Positions 7,571-16,750 of a stretch of 28,702 bases of DNA are shown one piece after another. Under the pieces are notes generated by a model. It did no database searches and was not told the DNA's origin. It worked only from the letters and a program-made list of their open reading frames with translations. Every line of letters starts with the position of its first letter. Position 1 is the first letter of the stretch. Origin of the DNA: Acidithiobacillus ferruginosus. GTDB lineage: Bacteria; Pseudomonadota; Gammaproteobacteria; Acidithiobacillales; Acidithiobacillaceae. The stretch lies in assembly GCF_018854495.1 (NCBI RefSeq), contig NZ_JABBDR010000299.1:1-28702 (forward strand), given 5' to 3'. A program made the translations under genes and the position numbers.

Positions 7571-8497
7571 TCAAACTTGACCAAGCAATTTGGATAATCC
7601 ATACACCTGATTTTGTTTCTCCAACTTTGTAACCTCCAAGTTATTAATGGACATTCGCAATTCGGCCGATCTTATCGTGTTTTCAATGAGCATTGTTACA
7701 GTCATTGGCCCCACTCCTCCAGGCACTGGAGTGATCCATGAGGCTTTATGTTTCACATTGTCAAAATCTACGTCACCTGTTATTGATCCATCTGGCATCC
7801 TATTAATACCTACGTCAATCACGACAACATTATTTTTCACCATATCAGCAGTTATTAGTCCGGGTTTTCCTGCAGCAACAATGAGAACGTCAGCCAGTTT
7901 TGTATAGAGTGATAAATCATTTGTTTTTATGTGGCATATGCTCACAGTGGCATCTTTCTGGAGCAACATCAACGCCATAGGTTTTCCCACAATGTTGCTA
8001 GCACCAACAATAACAACGTTTTTACCGGATACTTCGATTTTTGCGGTTTCCAGCAATAATTGGACGCCATAAGGAGTGCAAGGCGGAAATATCGTACCAC
8101 CTACTACCAAACCACCAACATTGTATAAATGGAATCCATCCACATCTTTATTTACCGAGATGCAACCCATGATATTTCGCACGTTTACGTGCCCAGGTAA
8201 CGGAAGCTGAACCAAGACACCATCTATTTCATTGGAAGCATTTAGCTTTTCTATCAACTCAATCAACTCATGCTCTGATACGCTATTTGGGAAAAGGAAA
8301 ACTTTTGACATAACTCCGCACTCACCGCAGGCTTTCGATTTATTTCTGACGTATACCTTTGACGCGGGGTCATTTCCGACCAATATAACGGCCAAACCTG
8401 GTGCATGGCCTTTATTCCTTATGCGTAATGACCTTTCCAATAAACTAGCACGGATTTCTTTCGAAAGCGTGCGCCCGTCAAGTATTCTGGCAGACAT
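7571..8497 (-). CDS. folD: Methylene-tetrahydrofolate dehydrogenase / methenyl-tetrahydrofolate cyclohydrolase
   Basis: A 308-residue FolD, slightly longer than the usual 285 or so because of a C-terminal extension after ENTIRSAEL. Diagnostic motifs are all present: YVRNKSKAC (Tyr49, catalytic Lys53), VQLPLPGH, PCTPYGV, the NADP-binding GASNIVGKP, and PVPGGVGPMTVTML. It oxidises methylene-THF to methenyl-THF and hydrolyses that to 10-formyl-THF. In this operon it takes the C1 unit released by MgdABCD and feeds PurU. AAAGGAAG lies just before the ATG, and it is 56 bases after mgsC. The gene is more A+T-rich than the mgs/mgd genes, so this second, operon-borne copy may have a separate origin; a housekeeping folD probably exists elsewhere. 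Confidence 0.96.
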   Translation of the reverse strand: MSARILDGRTLSKEIRASLLERSLRIRNKGHAPGLAVILVGNDPASKVYVRNKSKACGECGVMSKVFLFPNSVSEHELIELIEKLNASNEIDGVLVQLPLPGHVNVRNIMGCISVNKDVDGFHLYNVGGLVVGGTIFPPCTPYGVQLLLETAKIEVSGKNVVIVGASNIVGKPMALMLLQKDATVSICHIKTNDLSLYTKLADVLIVAAGKPGLITADMVKNNVVVIDVGINRMPDGSITGDVDFDNVKHKASWITPVPGGVGPMTVTMLIENTIRSAELRMSINNLEVTKLEKQNQVYGLSKLLGQV

Positions 8498-8553
8498 TTT
8501 GTGCTTCCTTTTTTAATATCCAAGGAACAGAGTAATAATCGCTTACCACGTTC

Positions 8554-9921
8554 TTATTTCATTCCGTTTCCGGGTATCCATTCGGTTCCAGCCAAAGGAA
8601 TATTAGCCATTGCTGCCGCTTCTATGGTTAGCGCCACCAAGTCCTCCCTTTCGAGGTGGTGTACATTATTTTTTCCGCATGCCCTGGCAATAGTCGTAAG
8701 CTCCATGTTCACGGTTTTTAAGTAGTTCGTTAGACGTTTCGCCCCTATCTCCGGGCGAAGTCGCTGTTCTAGAAACTCATCCTGAGTGGTGATGCCTACG
8801 GGACACTGGCCGGTATGGCAATGATGACAGTAACCCGATTCTGTTCCGATCTTCAAATAATCCTGCGCTGCCGAAATATGCTGCCCGCCAGAACCTATCC
8901 AACTCTCACTATTGCAGCCCAACGCCATAAGCACGCCTTGACCAATTGATACTGCGTCTGCACCCATCGCTAAGGCCTTCGCTACGTCCGCGCCCGTTCT
9001 GATTCCCCCAGAGATGATTAACTGCACGGTGCCTTTCATATTCATGTCTTCGAGGGCATCTACTGCTTGCCGCAGAGCTGCAAGAGTTGGTATACCTACA
9101 TGCTCGATAAAGCAGGTTTGAGTTGCGGCAGTCCCTCCCTGCATGCCATCTACCACAATCACATCCGCCCCCGCGTGTACGGCAAGCTTTACGTCATGAA
9201 ACGTGCGTGTGGCCCCGACTTTGACATAAATCGGCTTTTCCCAATCCGTGATTTCTCGCAATTCATGAATTTTGATGGCCAGGTCATCCGGTCCGGTCCA
9301 GTCGGGATGCCGCGAGGCGGAACGCTGGTCGACACCCGCCGGCAATGTTCTCATTTGTGCGACACGCGGGTTCACCTTTTGCCCCAGGAGCATGCCGCCC
9401 CCCCCCGGTTTGGCACCTTGTCCGATAACGACCTCAATAGCATCTGCCCTACGTAAATCATCCGGGTTGAAACCATAGCGCGAAGGCAGACATTGATAGA
9501 CTAAGACTTTTGATGAATCTCGTTCCTCCGATGTCATGCCGCCATCTCCCGTGGTGGTCGAAGTGCCCACCTCGGTTGCCGCCCGGCCCAATGCTTCTTT
9601 CACATTCGCTGAGAGTGCACCAAAACTCATTCCGGCCACGGTAATTGGTATCTCTAGTTCCACAGGTCTAGAGGCAAATCGAGTGCCTAGTATGGTTTTT
9701 GTTGCACACTTTTCTCGATATCCCTCCAAGGGATAGCGGGTCATGGATGCTCCGAGAAAGACCAGGTCGTCGAAGTGGGGAACCTTACGTTTTGCACCCA
9801 GTCCGCGGATCTCATAGAGACCATGCGCCGCAGCACGTTGGATATAATCCAGCGTGCTTCGATCATATCCCCAAGACTCCTCTTTGGAGACTTTTCTATC
9901 GCTGTTATGACTTTCGTTCAT
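8554..9921 (-). CDS. mgsC: N-methylglutamate synthase subunit C (FMN-binding glutamate-synthase-like domain)
   Basis: A 455-residue protein matching the FMN/synthase domain of glutamate synthase (GlxD-like). Visible are PITVAGMSFGALS (about 92-104), GQGAKPGGGGML, VDGMQGGTAATQ, SGGIRTGADVAKALAMGAD (FMN phosphate site) and the iron-sulphur motif CHHCHTGQCPVGI (Cys365, Cys368, Cys373). With MgsA and MgsB it converts gamma-glutamylmethylamide to N-methylglutamate. The start at 9921 rather than 9951 is set by TGAGGAG at 9929-9935, which overlaps the mgsB stop. Without its gmaS/mgd neighbours it would be annotated only as a glutamate-synthase-like protein. Confidence 0.93.
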   Translation of the reverse strand: MNESHNSDRKVSKEESWGYDRSTLDYIQRAAAHGLYEIRGLGAKRKVPHFDDLVFLGASMTRYPLEGYREKCATKTILGTRFASRPVELEIPITVAGMSFGALSANVKEALGRAATEVGTSTTTGDGGMTSEERDSSKVLVYQCLPSRYGFNPDDLRRADAIEVVIGQGAKPGGGGMLLGQKVNPRVAQMRTLPAGVDQRSASRHPDWTGPDDLAIKIHELREITDWEKPIYVKVGATRTFHDVKLAVHAGADVIVVDGMQGGTAATQTCFIEHVGIPTLAALRQAVDALEDMNMKGTVQLIISGGIRTGADVAKALAMGADAVSIGQGVLMALGCNSESWIGSGGQHISAAQDYLKIGTESGYCHHCHTGQCPVGITTQDEFLEQRLRPEIGAKRLTNYLKTVNMELTTIARACGKNNVHHLEREDLVALTIEAAAMANIPLAGTEWIPGNGMK

Positions 9922-9931
9922 GATGTACTCC

Positions 9932-10630
9932 TCAGTATTCCTGGTTAGCATCGGCGTTCCAGTGGTACAAGCTTCGGGCTGAAGCGATGCGTTTAAAATC
10001 GCTTGGCCTGTGCGTGCTATAACTTGTACCTGCCTGATTCAATAAAGATTCGAGCGCTTGATGATCGTCGACCGTCATATCCTCTACGCGCGCATCGGCA
10101 CCCAAAGATTTGATATGCCCTTTCACGTACACTACGGCTTCATAGAGAGAGTCCCCCAACGCAGCCCCCGCATTCCCACAGATCACTATGCGACCGGCCT
10201 GAGCCATAAATGCCGAGAAACTGCCAACGGATCCGCCCACCACGATATCACCGCCTTTCAACGAAATTCCACAGCGCAGACCCGCGTCACCATCAATAAT
10301 GAGAAGCCCACCATGAGCTGAGGCACCTGCGGAGTTGGAGGCGGAACCGCGGACATGTACGCGACCACTCATCATATTTTCGGCGACACCCGTACCCGCA
10401 TTGCCATTGACCAAGACGGAGGCATGCTGATTCATTCCTGCAGCGTAGTATCCCACATGGCCACGAATCTCCACTTCACAATTTACGTTTAGGCCAGCGG
10501 CAATATTATGAGCGCCATCGGGATTTTCGATAGTGATTTTTGGCGCCGTGCCATCCGCAATTTCGTGGTGAAGGAATTTATTGATCTCCCGCACTGAAGT
10601 GGCCTTCAGATCAAATTTTATATTCTCCAT
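9932..10630 (-). CDS. mgsB: N-methylglutamate synthase subunit B (GXGXG-domain protein)
   Basis: A 232-residue protein of the glutamate-synthase alpha-subunit C-terminal (GXGXG) type, with a right-handed beta-helix made of repeated short strands such as VNGNAGTGVAENMMSGRVHV, GGLLIIDGDAG and GGDIVVGGSVGSF. It is the structural subunit joining the amidotransferase (MgsA) and FMN (MgsC) subunits. AGAGGAGA precedes the ATG, and the gene overlaps the end of mgsA by 13 bases, so the three are translated together. Confidence 0.92.
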   Translation of the reverse strand: MENIKFDLKATSVREINKFLHHEIADGTAPKITIENPDGAHNIAAGLNVNCEVEIRGHVGYYAAGMNQHASVLVNGNAGTGVAENMMSGRVHVRGSASNSAGASAHGGLLIIDGDAGLRCGISLKGGDIVVGGSVGSFSAFMAQAGRIVICGNAGAALGDSLYEAVVYVKGHIKSLGADARVEDMTVDDHQALESLLNQAGTSYSTHRPSDFKRIASARSLYHWNADANQEY

Positions 10631-11526
10631 ACATACATCTCCTCTGGGGCTGGCTCAAAGATATGCGCATTCTGTATATCCGCCAGGTGGGCCAATGATC
10701 GAAACTCTGAAGCAATCGCCACATAATCATCCGTCTCTGCCACAACAGCAGGCTTGCAAGCAAATGGATCGCGGATTAAGGCGAGCTGATTTGCAGTGCC
10801 GATGAGAAAAGTAAAGAATCCATCCAACTCGGTGAAACTTTTTTGTATAGCTTCTTCCAGAGTGTCCCCTTCACGCAGTCGCCATTCTAAAAATCGGCAT
10901 GCCGCTTCCGTGTCATTATCAGTATCGAAGTGAATACCATGGGATTCCAGCATCCGACGAATGCCATATGGATTAGACAGAGACCCATTGTGCACCAGAC
11001 AAAAGTCCTCTCCTGCGGTGAAAGGGTGAGCACGATCTGGTGTAACAGCAGACTCTGTAGCCATACGTGTATGGCCAACCAAGTGGCTACCCTGTAGCAG
11101 GCCTAGACGGTAGCGACTGACCACTGCTGCTGGGCTCCCCACATCCTTAAATAAATCAATGCTACTACCGGTGGATAAGATATGAACTGCGGGATAATGT
11201 TCATGGATCCAATGCTTAACCGGCTCAGGATTCCCTACAAACGTCAGTATGGCATGGTTGTCACAGTGCTGAATGGTGGATGAAATACCCAGGGTTTCGT
11301 CGGCATGATGTCGCATGCCGGTCCAGTTAAAATCAGCCCCCGCTGTCGTCAATCCGGAGTACAAGCTTATTTTACGTCGCCCTACAGGAAGTGACTTGGA
11401 GAAGATCCCAAGACCCGCAGAATCCGGGCCACGCTCGGTCATACCGATCAGCATAGGCACCATCCACTCACCTAGATGGACACGTAGTGGCTCTTTCTTT
11501 ATGAGTAATCCGACAATGCCGCACAT
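10618..11526 (-). CDS. mgsA: N-methylglutamate synthase subunit A (class II glutamine amidotransferase)
   Basis: A 302-residue N-terminal-nucleophile amidotransferase. The protein begins MCGIVGLL, so removal of Met exposes the catalytic Cys. Further family motifs are GHTRMATES and LVHNGSLSNPYG. In this pathway it acts on gamma-glutamylmethylamide rather than glutamine, delivering methylamine (or an equivalent) to the MgsC site. TAAGGGGA precedes the start. It is 50 bases after gmaS and overlaps mgsB. Confidence 0.93.
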   Translation of the reverse strand: MCGIVGLLIKKEPLRVHLGEWMVPMLIGMTERGPDSAGLGIFSKSLPVGRRKISLYSGLTTAGADFNWTGMRHHADETLGISSTIQHCDNHAILTFVGNPEPVKHWIHEHYPAVHILSTGSSIDLFKDVGSPAAVVSRYRLGLLQGSHLVGHTRMATESAVTPDRAHPFTAGEDFCLVHNGSLSNPYGIRRMLESHGIHFDTDNDTEAACRFLEWRLREGDTLEEAIQKSFTELDGFFTFLIGTANQLALIRDPFACKPAVVAETDDYVAIASEFRSLAHLADIQNAHIFEPAPEEMYVWRI

Positions 11527-11576
11527 GATAGTGTTCCCCTTAGAAAGTATCCGATGAATGATTTACAAGCATAAAC

Positions 11577-12905
11577 TCAGAAGAATTCCAGATAACTGGA
11601 GAGCTCCCAGTCGGAGACATGGCGCATATACTCCACCCATTCCATATGTTTTAGGGTTAAAAATTCTCCCGACACAGAGCCAAGGGCAGACAGCAGAATT
11701 TCATCTGCCTCAAGCGCCAACAAAGCCTCATGCAAGTTTTGCGGCAAAATGCTGACACCCTCTCTTTTGAGATCTTCGGGTGACCACTCATATAAATTAG
11801 CGTTCTTGGGCTCCCCCGGATCCAGGGCACGATCGATACCGTCGATACCAGCGGCGATTACAGCTGCCGTGGCGAGGTAGGCGTTGCAAGCACCATCGGG
11901 CAAGCGAAGTTCCAAGCGCCCACCAGGAATACGCACCATTGAGGACCGATTGTTATCTCCGTAACTGATGTAGGCGGGTGCCCATGTCGCGCCAGTGAGT
12001 GAACGCCCCACTACCAACCGCTTGTAAGAATTAACAGTGGGCGCGCAGATCGCTGCCAATGCGGGTGCGTGCGCCAATACCCCCCCTAAAAAATGATACG
12101 CCATGGGGGAGAGATGAAGACCCCTGGGATCGCTGGCATCGGCAAAAAGATTTCTTTCTTCATCCCCTATAGACATATGCATGTGCATACCATTTCCGGG
12201 CCGATTCGCAAAAGGTTTGGGCATGAATGAGCAGATCAAATCCATTTCATGCGCAATTTCCGCAGCGGCCATTTTGAAAAAGGTAAACTGGTCGCAAGAA
12301 GTGAGGCAGTCGGTAAAGGTGTAATTAACTTCGAACTGTCCATTCGCATCTTCGTGATCGATTTGATATACGTCAATACCACTCGCGATCATGCTGTCCA
12401 CCAATTTCTCTAGGAATGCTCGGGAGCGAGATAACCCTTTGTAGTCATAACAGGGTTTTGGCAGCGCGTCGCTGGGATCACAAGGTGAAATCACACCATC
12501 TGGGCCACGACGCAGCAAAGAAAACTCCGGCTCCAGCCCGGTATAGAAGGTAAGCCCTCGGTCACGTAATCTTGCGATCTGCTTTTTTAAAGCTACCCGT
12601 GTGTCATTGGGCCAGGGCTTTCCATGCACATGCCCATCACAGACGATGCGTGCGTAACCCGGCTGCCAAGGTACCAGCGAAAGCGTCGAGAGGTCTCCGA
12701 CCGCCATAAAGTCTGGTCCATGCGGCGCTATGCCTAAACCCCACACCGCAAACCCCGCAAATCCCGCACCATTGCCGAGAATCGTCTCAAAATGCTTCAC
12801 GGGAACCGATTTGGTTTTGGCTGTACCGTGAATATCAACGAACTGTGCAAGCACATATTTGATCTGGTTTTCCGAGAGAAATTTTCGTGCAGCTTCAATA
12901 TTCAT
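11577..12905 (-). CDS. gmaS: Gamma-glutamylmethylamide synthetase (glutamine-synthetase-like)
   Basis: A 442-residue protein of the glutamine synthetase superfamily. The N-terminal beta-grasp part carries [10 protein letters not shown]; the catalytic part has LEPEFSLL (metal-binding glutamate), GNGMHMHMS (ATP/metal site) and NSYKRLV followed by [10 protein letters not shown] (glutamate/ATP binding). It ligates methylamine to glutamate using ATP. The function is assigned from context, between mgdABCD and mgsABC, since sequence alone would give only a GlnT/GSIII-like label. Start 12905 is chosen over 12926 for CGGAGG 10-15 bases upstream. It is the key entry enzyme and a standard marker gene for this pathway. 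Confidence 0.93.
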   Translation of the reverse strand: MNIEAARKFLSENQIKYVLAQFVDIHGTAKTKSVPVKHFETILGNGAGFAGFAVWGLGIAPHGPDFMAVGDLSTLSLVPWQPGYARIVCDGHVHGKPWPNDTRVALKKQIARLRDRGLTFYTGLEPEFSLLRRGPDGVISPCDPSDALPKPCYDYKGLSRSRAFLEKLVDSMIASGIDVYQIDHEDANGQFEVNYTFTDCLTSCDQFTFFKMAAAEIAHEMDLICSFMPKPFANRPGNGMHMHMSIGDEERNLFADASDPRGLHLSPMAYHFLGGVLAHAPALAAICAPTVNSYKRLVVGRSLTGATWAPAYISYGDNNRSSMVRIPGGRLELRLPDGACNAYLATAAVIAAGIDGIDRALDPGEPKNANLYEWSPEDLKREGVSILPQNLHEALLALEADEILLSALGSVSGEFLTLKHMEWVEYMRHVSDWELSSYLEFF

Positions 12906-12950
12906 GTGCCGTAACCTCCGCAGCATAGATTAAAGTTCTTCCTGGCTGAT

Positions 12951-13565
12951 TTACTGACAGGCAGAATCTCTGCCAAAGCAAATCCGAGAACCACCCAGTT
13001 CGTTACCAATCCCTAACAAGGTGTTCCACAAATAAACTCCATAGGTGTTATCTGCCCATATCCGAAAATGAGTGTGGGCTTGTTCCTGTTTAGGTAAGAC
13101 AATCACACTCACACCGATCATTGAAGTGAGAATAATGGGTTGGGCCGTCAAATTCAGCGCCTCAAAATGCAGGCTACAAACCTGCCTGAGAACCTTGTCC
13201 ACCTGAGTCCCACCGAGCTCGATTGCACAATCCTGGCGTAAAACAGGGTAAACCGACGCTTCTCGCGGAAGACTTTTAATCTTGTTAACAACGTCTGCTG
13301 TGCTTTCGATCAGAAATTCCGAATCACCCAAACGTAAAATTGCAGTTTCCGCTGTCATCACCCAACTGTTGGGGCTGGCTGGCACAGTGAATTCCTGTTT
13401 CTTCAGCCACTCGGCCGCTCCATGCCCTTTGCAACCAAAGCGCGGCTGCAGGGAGCGGTCGGCGATCCAGATCGCTGCATCCCGGTCAATCATAGATAGG
13501 ACACTCTCTGCCGAGTTGGTCTCGGCGGTATGGATGGGGCTCCATCTGTCAGCATCTACGCGCAT
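12951..13565 (-). CDS. mgdD: N-methylglutamate dehydrogenase subunit D (sarcosine-oxidase gamma-like)
   Basis: A 204-residue protein of the SoxG family, the small gamma-type subunit of heterotetrameric sarcosine-oxidase-like enzymes. Recognisable parts are WVMTAETAILRLGDSEFLI and the C-terminal FRIWADNTYGVYLWNTLL. The family has a fold related to the folate-binding GcvT domain but no known catalytic residues. AGAAGGAA precedes the start, and its first bases overlap the end of mgdC by 10, fitting a fixed subunit ratio. It lies directly upstream of gmaS. Confidence 0.9.
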   Translation of the reverse strand: MRVDADRWSPIHTAETNSAESVLSMIDRDAAIWIADRSLQPRFGCKGHGAAEWLKKQEFTVPASPNSWVMTAETAILRLGDSEFLIESTADVVNKIKSLPREASVYPVLRQDCAIELGGTQVDKVLRQVCSLHFEALNLTAQPIILTSMIGVSVIVLPKQEQAHTHFRIWADNTYGVYLWNTLLGIGNELGGSRICFGRDSACQ

Positions 13566-16474
13566 GTTGTTTCCTTCTGGCGCATTTGACCAGGATCGTA
13601 GAATGGTAAAGATGTTATCTGTGCGGTAACGAAATCTCCGTTAGTCAGACGGATTTCGAAAGAGGTCGCAGACGACGCCAACTCTGGAGTAACCAAAGCC
13701 AAACCGATGTGGGCGTTGATGGTCTGACTATAGGCGATGCTGGTTACTCGTCCGGCAATTTCTCCCGCATGGATGATCAGGTGGCACTCCTGCGGGGGAG
13801 ATCCCGTGTATTCCTGCGGCATTTGAAATCCAACCAATTGCTGCCGCAGGGGTTTTTTCGAGAGAATATGCAGGCTGCGCTTACCGACGAAGAAGGACTT
13901 ATCCATTTTGATCGCCCATCCGAGACCTGCCTCATAGGGATTCGTGAGACCATCGGTATCCTGTCCGATAATCACATGTCCCTTTTCTAAGCGCAGGACG
14001 CGTTGTGCTTCCACACCGAAGGGTCGAATGTTTAAAGGGCGTCCTGCATCCAGGATCGCATCCCAAAGGGTTATTCCATATTCTGCGGGAATATGAATTT
14101 CGTAGCCCCATTCCCCAACAAAACCCACACGCATTAGACGCGCGGGAATACCGGCCACCCTCCCTTCCCGAATTGCCAGATACGGAAAAGACGCGCCAGA
14201 AAGATCTATTGCTGTAAGTTGTTGCAAGACTTCTCGCGATTTTGGGCCAGCAAGATTCAAGGCAGAGAATGCGCCGGTATGGTTAACGATGCCACAATTT
14301 AATCGCCACATCGTATTGAGACGGCTCAACTCCCGATAAATCTGGGCTGCTCCCGAGGTCGTCGTGGTAAAGTAAAAGTGATCCTCAGCCAACCGCGCAA
14401 TCACACCATCATCAATGACCACTCCCGCCTCATCACACATGACGGCATAGCGCGTCATACCCGCTTTCAAATTGGCATATTTTGAAACGTAAACACGCTC
14501 CAACAGTTCCACTGCCTGCGGCCCGAATACTTCGAGTTTCCCTAATGTGCCAACATCTATCAGGCCTACAGAGTCTCGGACTGCTGCCACTTCCTCTTGA
14601 ATACATGCACTGCGATTGCGATCAGTCCGTGCGTAATACTCAGGACGCAGCCACTCGCCCGCACGCATAAAAACTGCGTTGAGCGCGACGTGGCGGGGAT
14701 GCATAGGGGTCCGGCGTTCTGGATGAAATCCTCGTCCAGCCAAATGAGATAACGGTACTGGATGAAAAAATGGACGGGCAGTGGTCGTTCCTACAGCGTC
14801 TGGGCGCTGCCCCGTCAACCGCCCCAAAATACGCAGGGCATTCATATTAGAATGTTTACCCTGGCTTGGGCCCATTCCATTCGTGGTGAAACGCTTCAAG
14901 AGCTCAATATTGTCAAAACCTTCCTGCACGGCATTCTCGAAATCCTTGAGCTGCAGATCTTCGTCAAAATCCACAAAGTTTTTGCCTTGCGGATGGGAAA
15001 CTATGGGCCAGGAAAAATTTGGGCACACCGTCTCGGAAGAAATGTTCACCTCTAAGGCTTTTCCAAATCCCAGGTAAGCTGCTGCAGCACTGCCGGCGCG
15101 CTGGCCATCCTGTAATCGAACATTCGGGGTATAGATACCATTTATCCGACCACAGGCAAAGATGCCGGGAGCTAGACCCTCTGGAACAAATTGCTCCAGG
15201 GCATCCGTATAACGCATCTGAGCGCCTGCTTGATAGAGAAGATTGGCAGCAGGGGCCCAACCCACACTCATAATGATTCCGTCACACTGAATTTTACGGA
15301 TGGTGGCCGGATCTGCCTTACCATCCGAGAATGATGCTACACGGGCCACACCCACAACATGATCCTTCTTAGCTGGTAGTGCCTCGTAGACACAGCAACC
15401 GGAGTATAACGGTACCCCCTGATTGGTAAGCGATTTGGAAAAAGGGCTTTGTGCTGACCCCTCTGGACGCATATCAACCATTGCGGCGATTTCAACGCCA
15501 TGGGCCTTAAGATCCAATGCCAGGCGATAGCCATCATCGTTGGCAAGCAACACGACGGCTCTCTGTGCAGGTCGCACCGCGAAGCGATACATCAGGCGCT
15601 GAGCTGCAGATCCCAGCATGACTCCCGGGAGATCATTATTCCTGAACACAGCAGGCTGCTCAAAAGCGCCGGTTGCAAACACCACAGACTTCGCCCGCAA
15701 CTTGGTCATTTTGCGTTCAGATACCAGTGCAAACCAGTGATCTGCGTAATAACCGGCCACCGTCGTACTCACAAGAACTCGAATCAGCGGGTGTGCTTCG
15801 ACCTTCTCTAAAAGCTGCTTTGTGGCATGCCATAAACTATTATCTCCACCCCGTTGATAATGCCCACTCCCACCACATTGCGGGTTCTCATCAATGAGCA
15901 GTGTGTCGGCACCTTGCTCTGCAGCCGCCAAGGCGGCCGCAAGCCCAGATGGACCTGCGCCGATAACCGCTACCGAACAAAAATCGTAGTCTTTGGGAGT
16001 AAATATCCGGGGTGTTTCAAGGTCGACCTTCCCCAGGCCCGTTATATTGCGGAACAACCGCTCCCAATGCGGGAAAAGTTTTTTACTGTGGAACGCTTTA
16101 TAATAAAATCCGACTGGCAATAGCGACGAAAGGTGATTGAATATTTTGCCTTGGTCTTTTTCAAGCCCCCCCATGGTATTCACCGCATTCACCTGCATTT
16201 GGGGTGCAAGCGCTGTGACATCCGCACGGAGATTCAAGTGTTGATCCCATTGCACCATCACATTGACGTCATGATTCGCCAGCGACAATATGCCTCGTGG
16301 CCGGTGATATTTAAAGCTGCGCCCCAGAAGTCTCTGACCGGATGCCCAGAGCGCACTGGTAATGGTATCTCCCTCAAAACCACAGAACGACTTGCCTTCA
16401 AATTTGAAGGCGACCGATTTATCGCGATCAATCCACTCCCCTTCCACGGGAGGGAGTCGATAAGATGTCAACAT
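13556..16474 (-). CDS. mgdC: N-methylglutamate dehydrogenase subunit C (sarcosine-oxidase alpha-like)
   Basis: A 972-residue large subunit. Residues 1-100 match the N-terminal ferredoxin-like domain of SoxA (FCGFEGDTITSALWASG). Residues 165-480 are a dinucleotide-binding oxidoreductase domain, with GAGPSGLAAALAAAEQG from residue 172 and FACGRINGIY later. Residues from about 600 on are an aminomethyltransferase (GcvT-like) domain with LNLAGPKSREVL, GFVGEWGYEIHIP and LGWAIKMDKSFFVGKRSL. The last domain binds tetrahydrofolate and captures the methyl-derived C1 unit as methylene-THF. It overlaps mgdB by 7 bases and mgdD by 10. Confidence 0.95.
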   Translation of the reverse strand: MLTSYRLPPVEGEWIDRDKSVAFKFEGKSFCGFEGDTITSALWASGQRLLGRSFKYHRPRGILSLANHDVNVMVQWDQHLNLRADVTALAPQMQVNAVNTMGGLEKDQGKIFNHLSSLLPVGFYYKAFHSKKLFPHWERLFRNITGLGKVDLETPRIFTPKDYDFCSVAVIGAGPSGLAAALAAAEQGADTLLIDENPQCGGSGHYQRGGDNSLWHATKQLLEKVEAHPLIRVLVSTTVAGYYADHWFALVSERKMTKLRAKSVVFATGAFEQPAVFRNNDLPGVMLGSAAQRLMYRFAVRPAQRAVVLLANDDGYRLALDLKAHGVEIAAMVDMRPEGSAQSPFSKSLTNQGVPLYSGCCVYEALPAKKDHVVGVARVASFSDGKADPATIRKIQCDGIIMSVGWAPAANLLYQAGAQMRYTDALEQFVPEGLAPGIFACGRINGIYTPNVRLQDGQRAGSAAAAYLGFGKALEVNISSETVCPNFSWPIVSHPQGKNFVDFDEDLQLKDFENAVQEGFDNIELLKRFTTNGMGPSQGKHSNMNALRILGRLTGQRPDAVGTTTARPFFHPVPLSHLAGRGFHPERRTPMHPRHVALNAVFMRAGEWLRPEYYARTDRNRSACIQEEVAAVRDSVGLIDVGTLGKLEVFGPQAVELLERVYVSKYANLKAGMTRYAVMCDEAGVVIDDGVIARLAEDHFYFTTTTSGAAQIYRELSRLNTMWRLNCGIVNHTGAFSALNLAGPKSREVLQQLTAIDLSGASFPYLAIREGRVAGIPARLMRVGFVGEWGYEIHIPAEYGITLWDAILDAGRPLNIRPFGVEAQRVLRLEKGHVIIGQDTDGLTNPYEAGLGWAIKMDKSFFVGKRSLHILSKKPLRQQLVGFQMPQEYTGSPPQECHLIIHAGEIAGRVTSIAYSQTINAHIGLALVTPELASSATSFEIRLTNGDFVTAQITSLPFYDPGQMRQKETTCA

Positions 16475-16731
16475 CTGCCGTCCTCCCCATACAAGAAAGT
16501 CCGAACCGTCTGATCAGTCACCGTATTGCGCTCCGCAATAAACCAGGTATTACTAGGTATATGGCACCACCATTCTTTTTTGATCCCGGCGACACCGTTT
16601 CGATTGAACACATAGTCCGCCCATTCCTGATCGGTGCATGTATCAGGATCAGGGGTATCCCGGACTTCTCCCCAATAGACAAATTCAGAAACAGGGCGTA
16701 ATCCCTGAATAGGACAAGCGATCATCTTCAT
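16468..16731 (-). CDS. mgdB: N-methylglutamate dehydrogenase subunit B (sarcosine-oxidase delta-like)
   Basis: An 87-residue SoxD-family small subunit. Typical features are the N-terminal CPIQGLRPVSEFVYWGEV and the C-terminal EWWCHIPSNTWFIAERNT. SoxD proteins usually start with a CPxCG zinc-binding motif; here the second cysteine is absent (CPIQG). Other zinc ligands may compensate, or zinc may be lost. It starts 19 bases after mgdA and overlaps mgdC by 7 bases. Confidence 0.93.
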   Translation of the reverse strand: MKMIACPIQGLRPVSEFVYWGEVRDTPDPDTCTDQEWADYVFNRNGVAGIKKEWWCHIPSNTWFIAERNTVTDQTVRTFLYGEDGRC

Positions 16732-16750
16732 AATGCGATCTCCATGTTGC

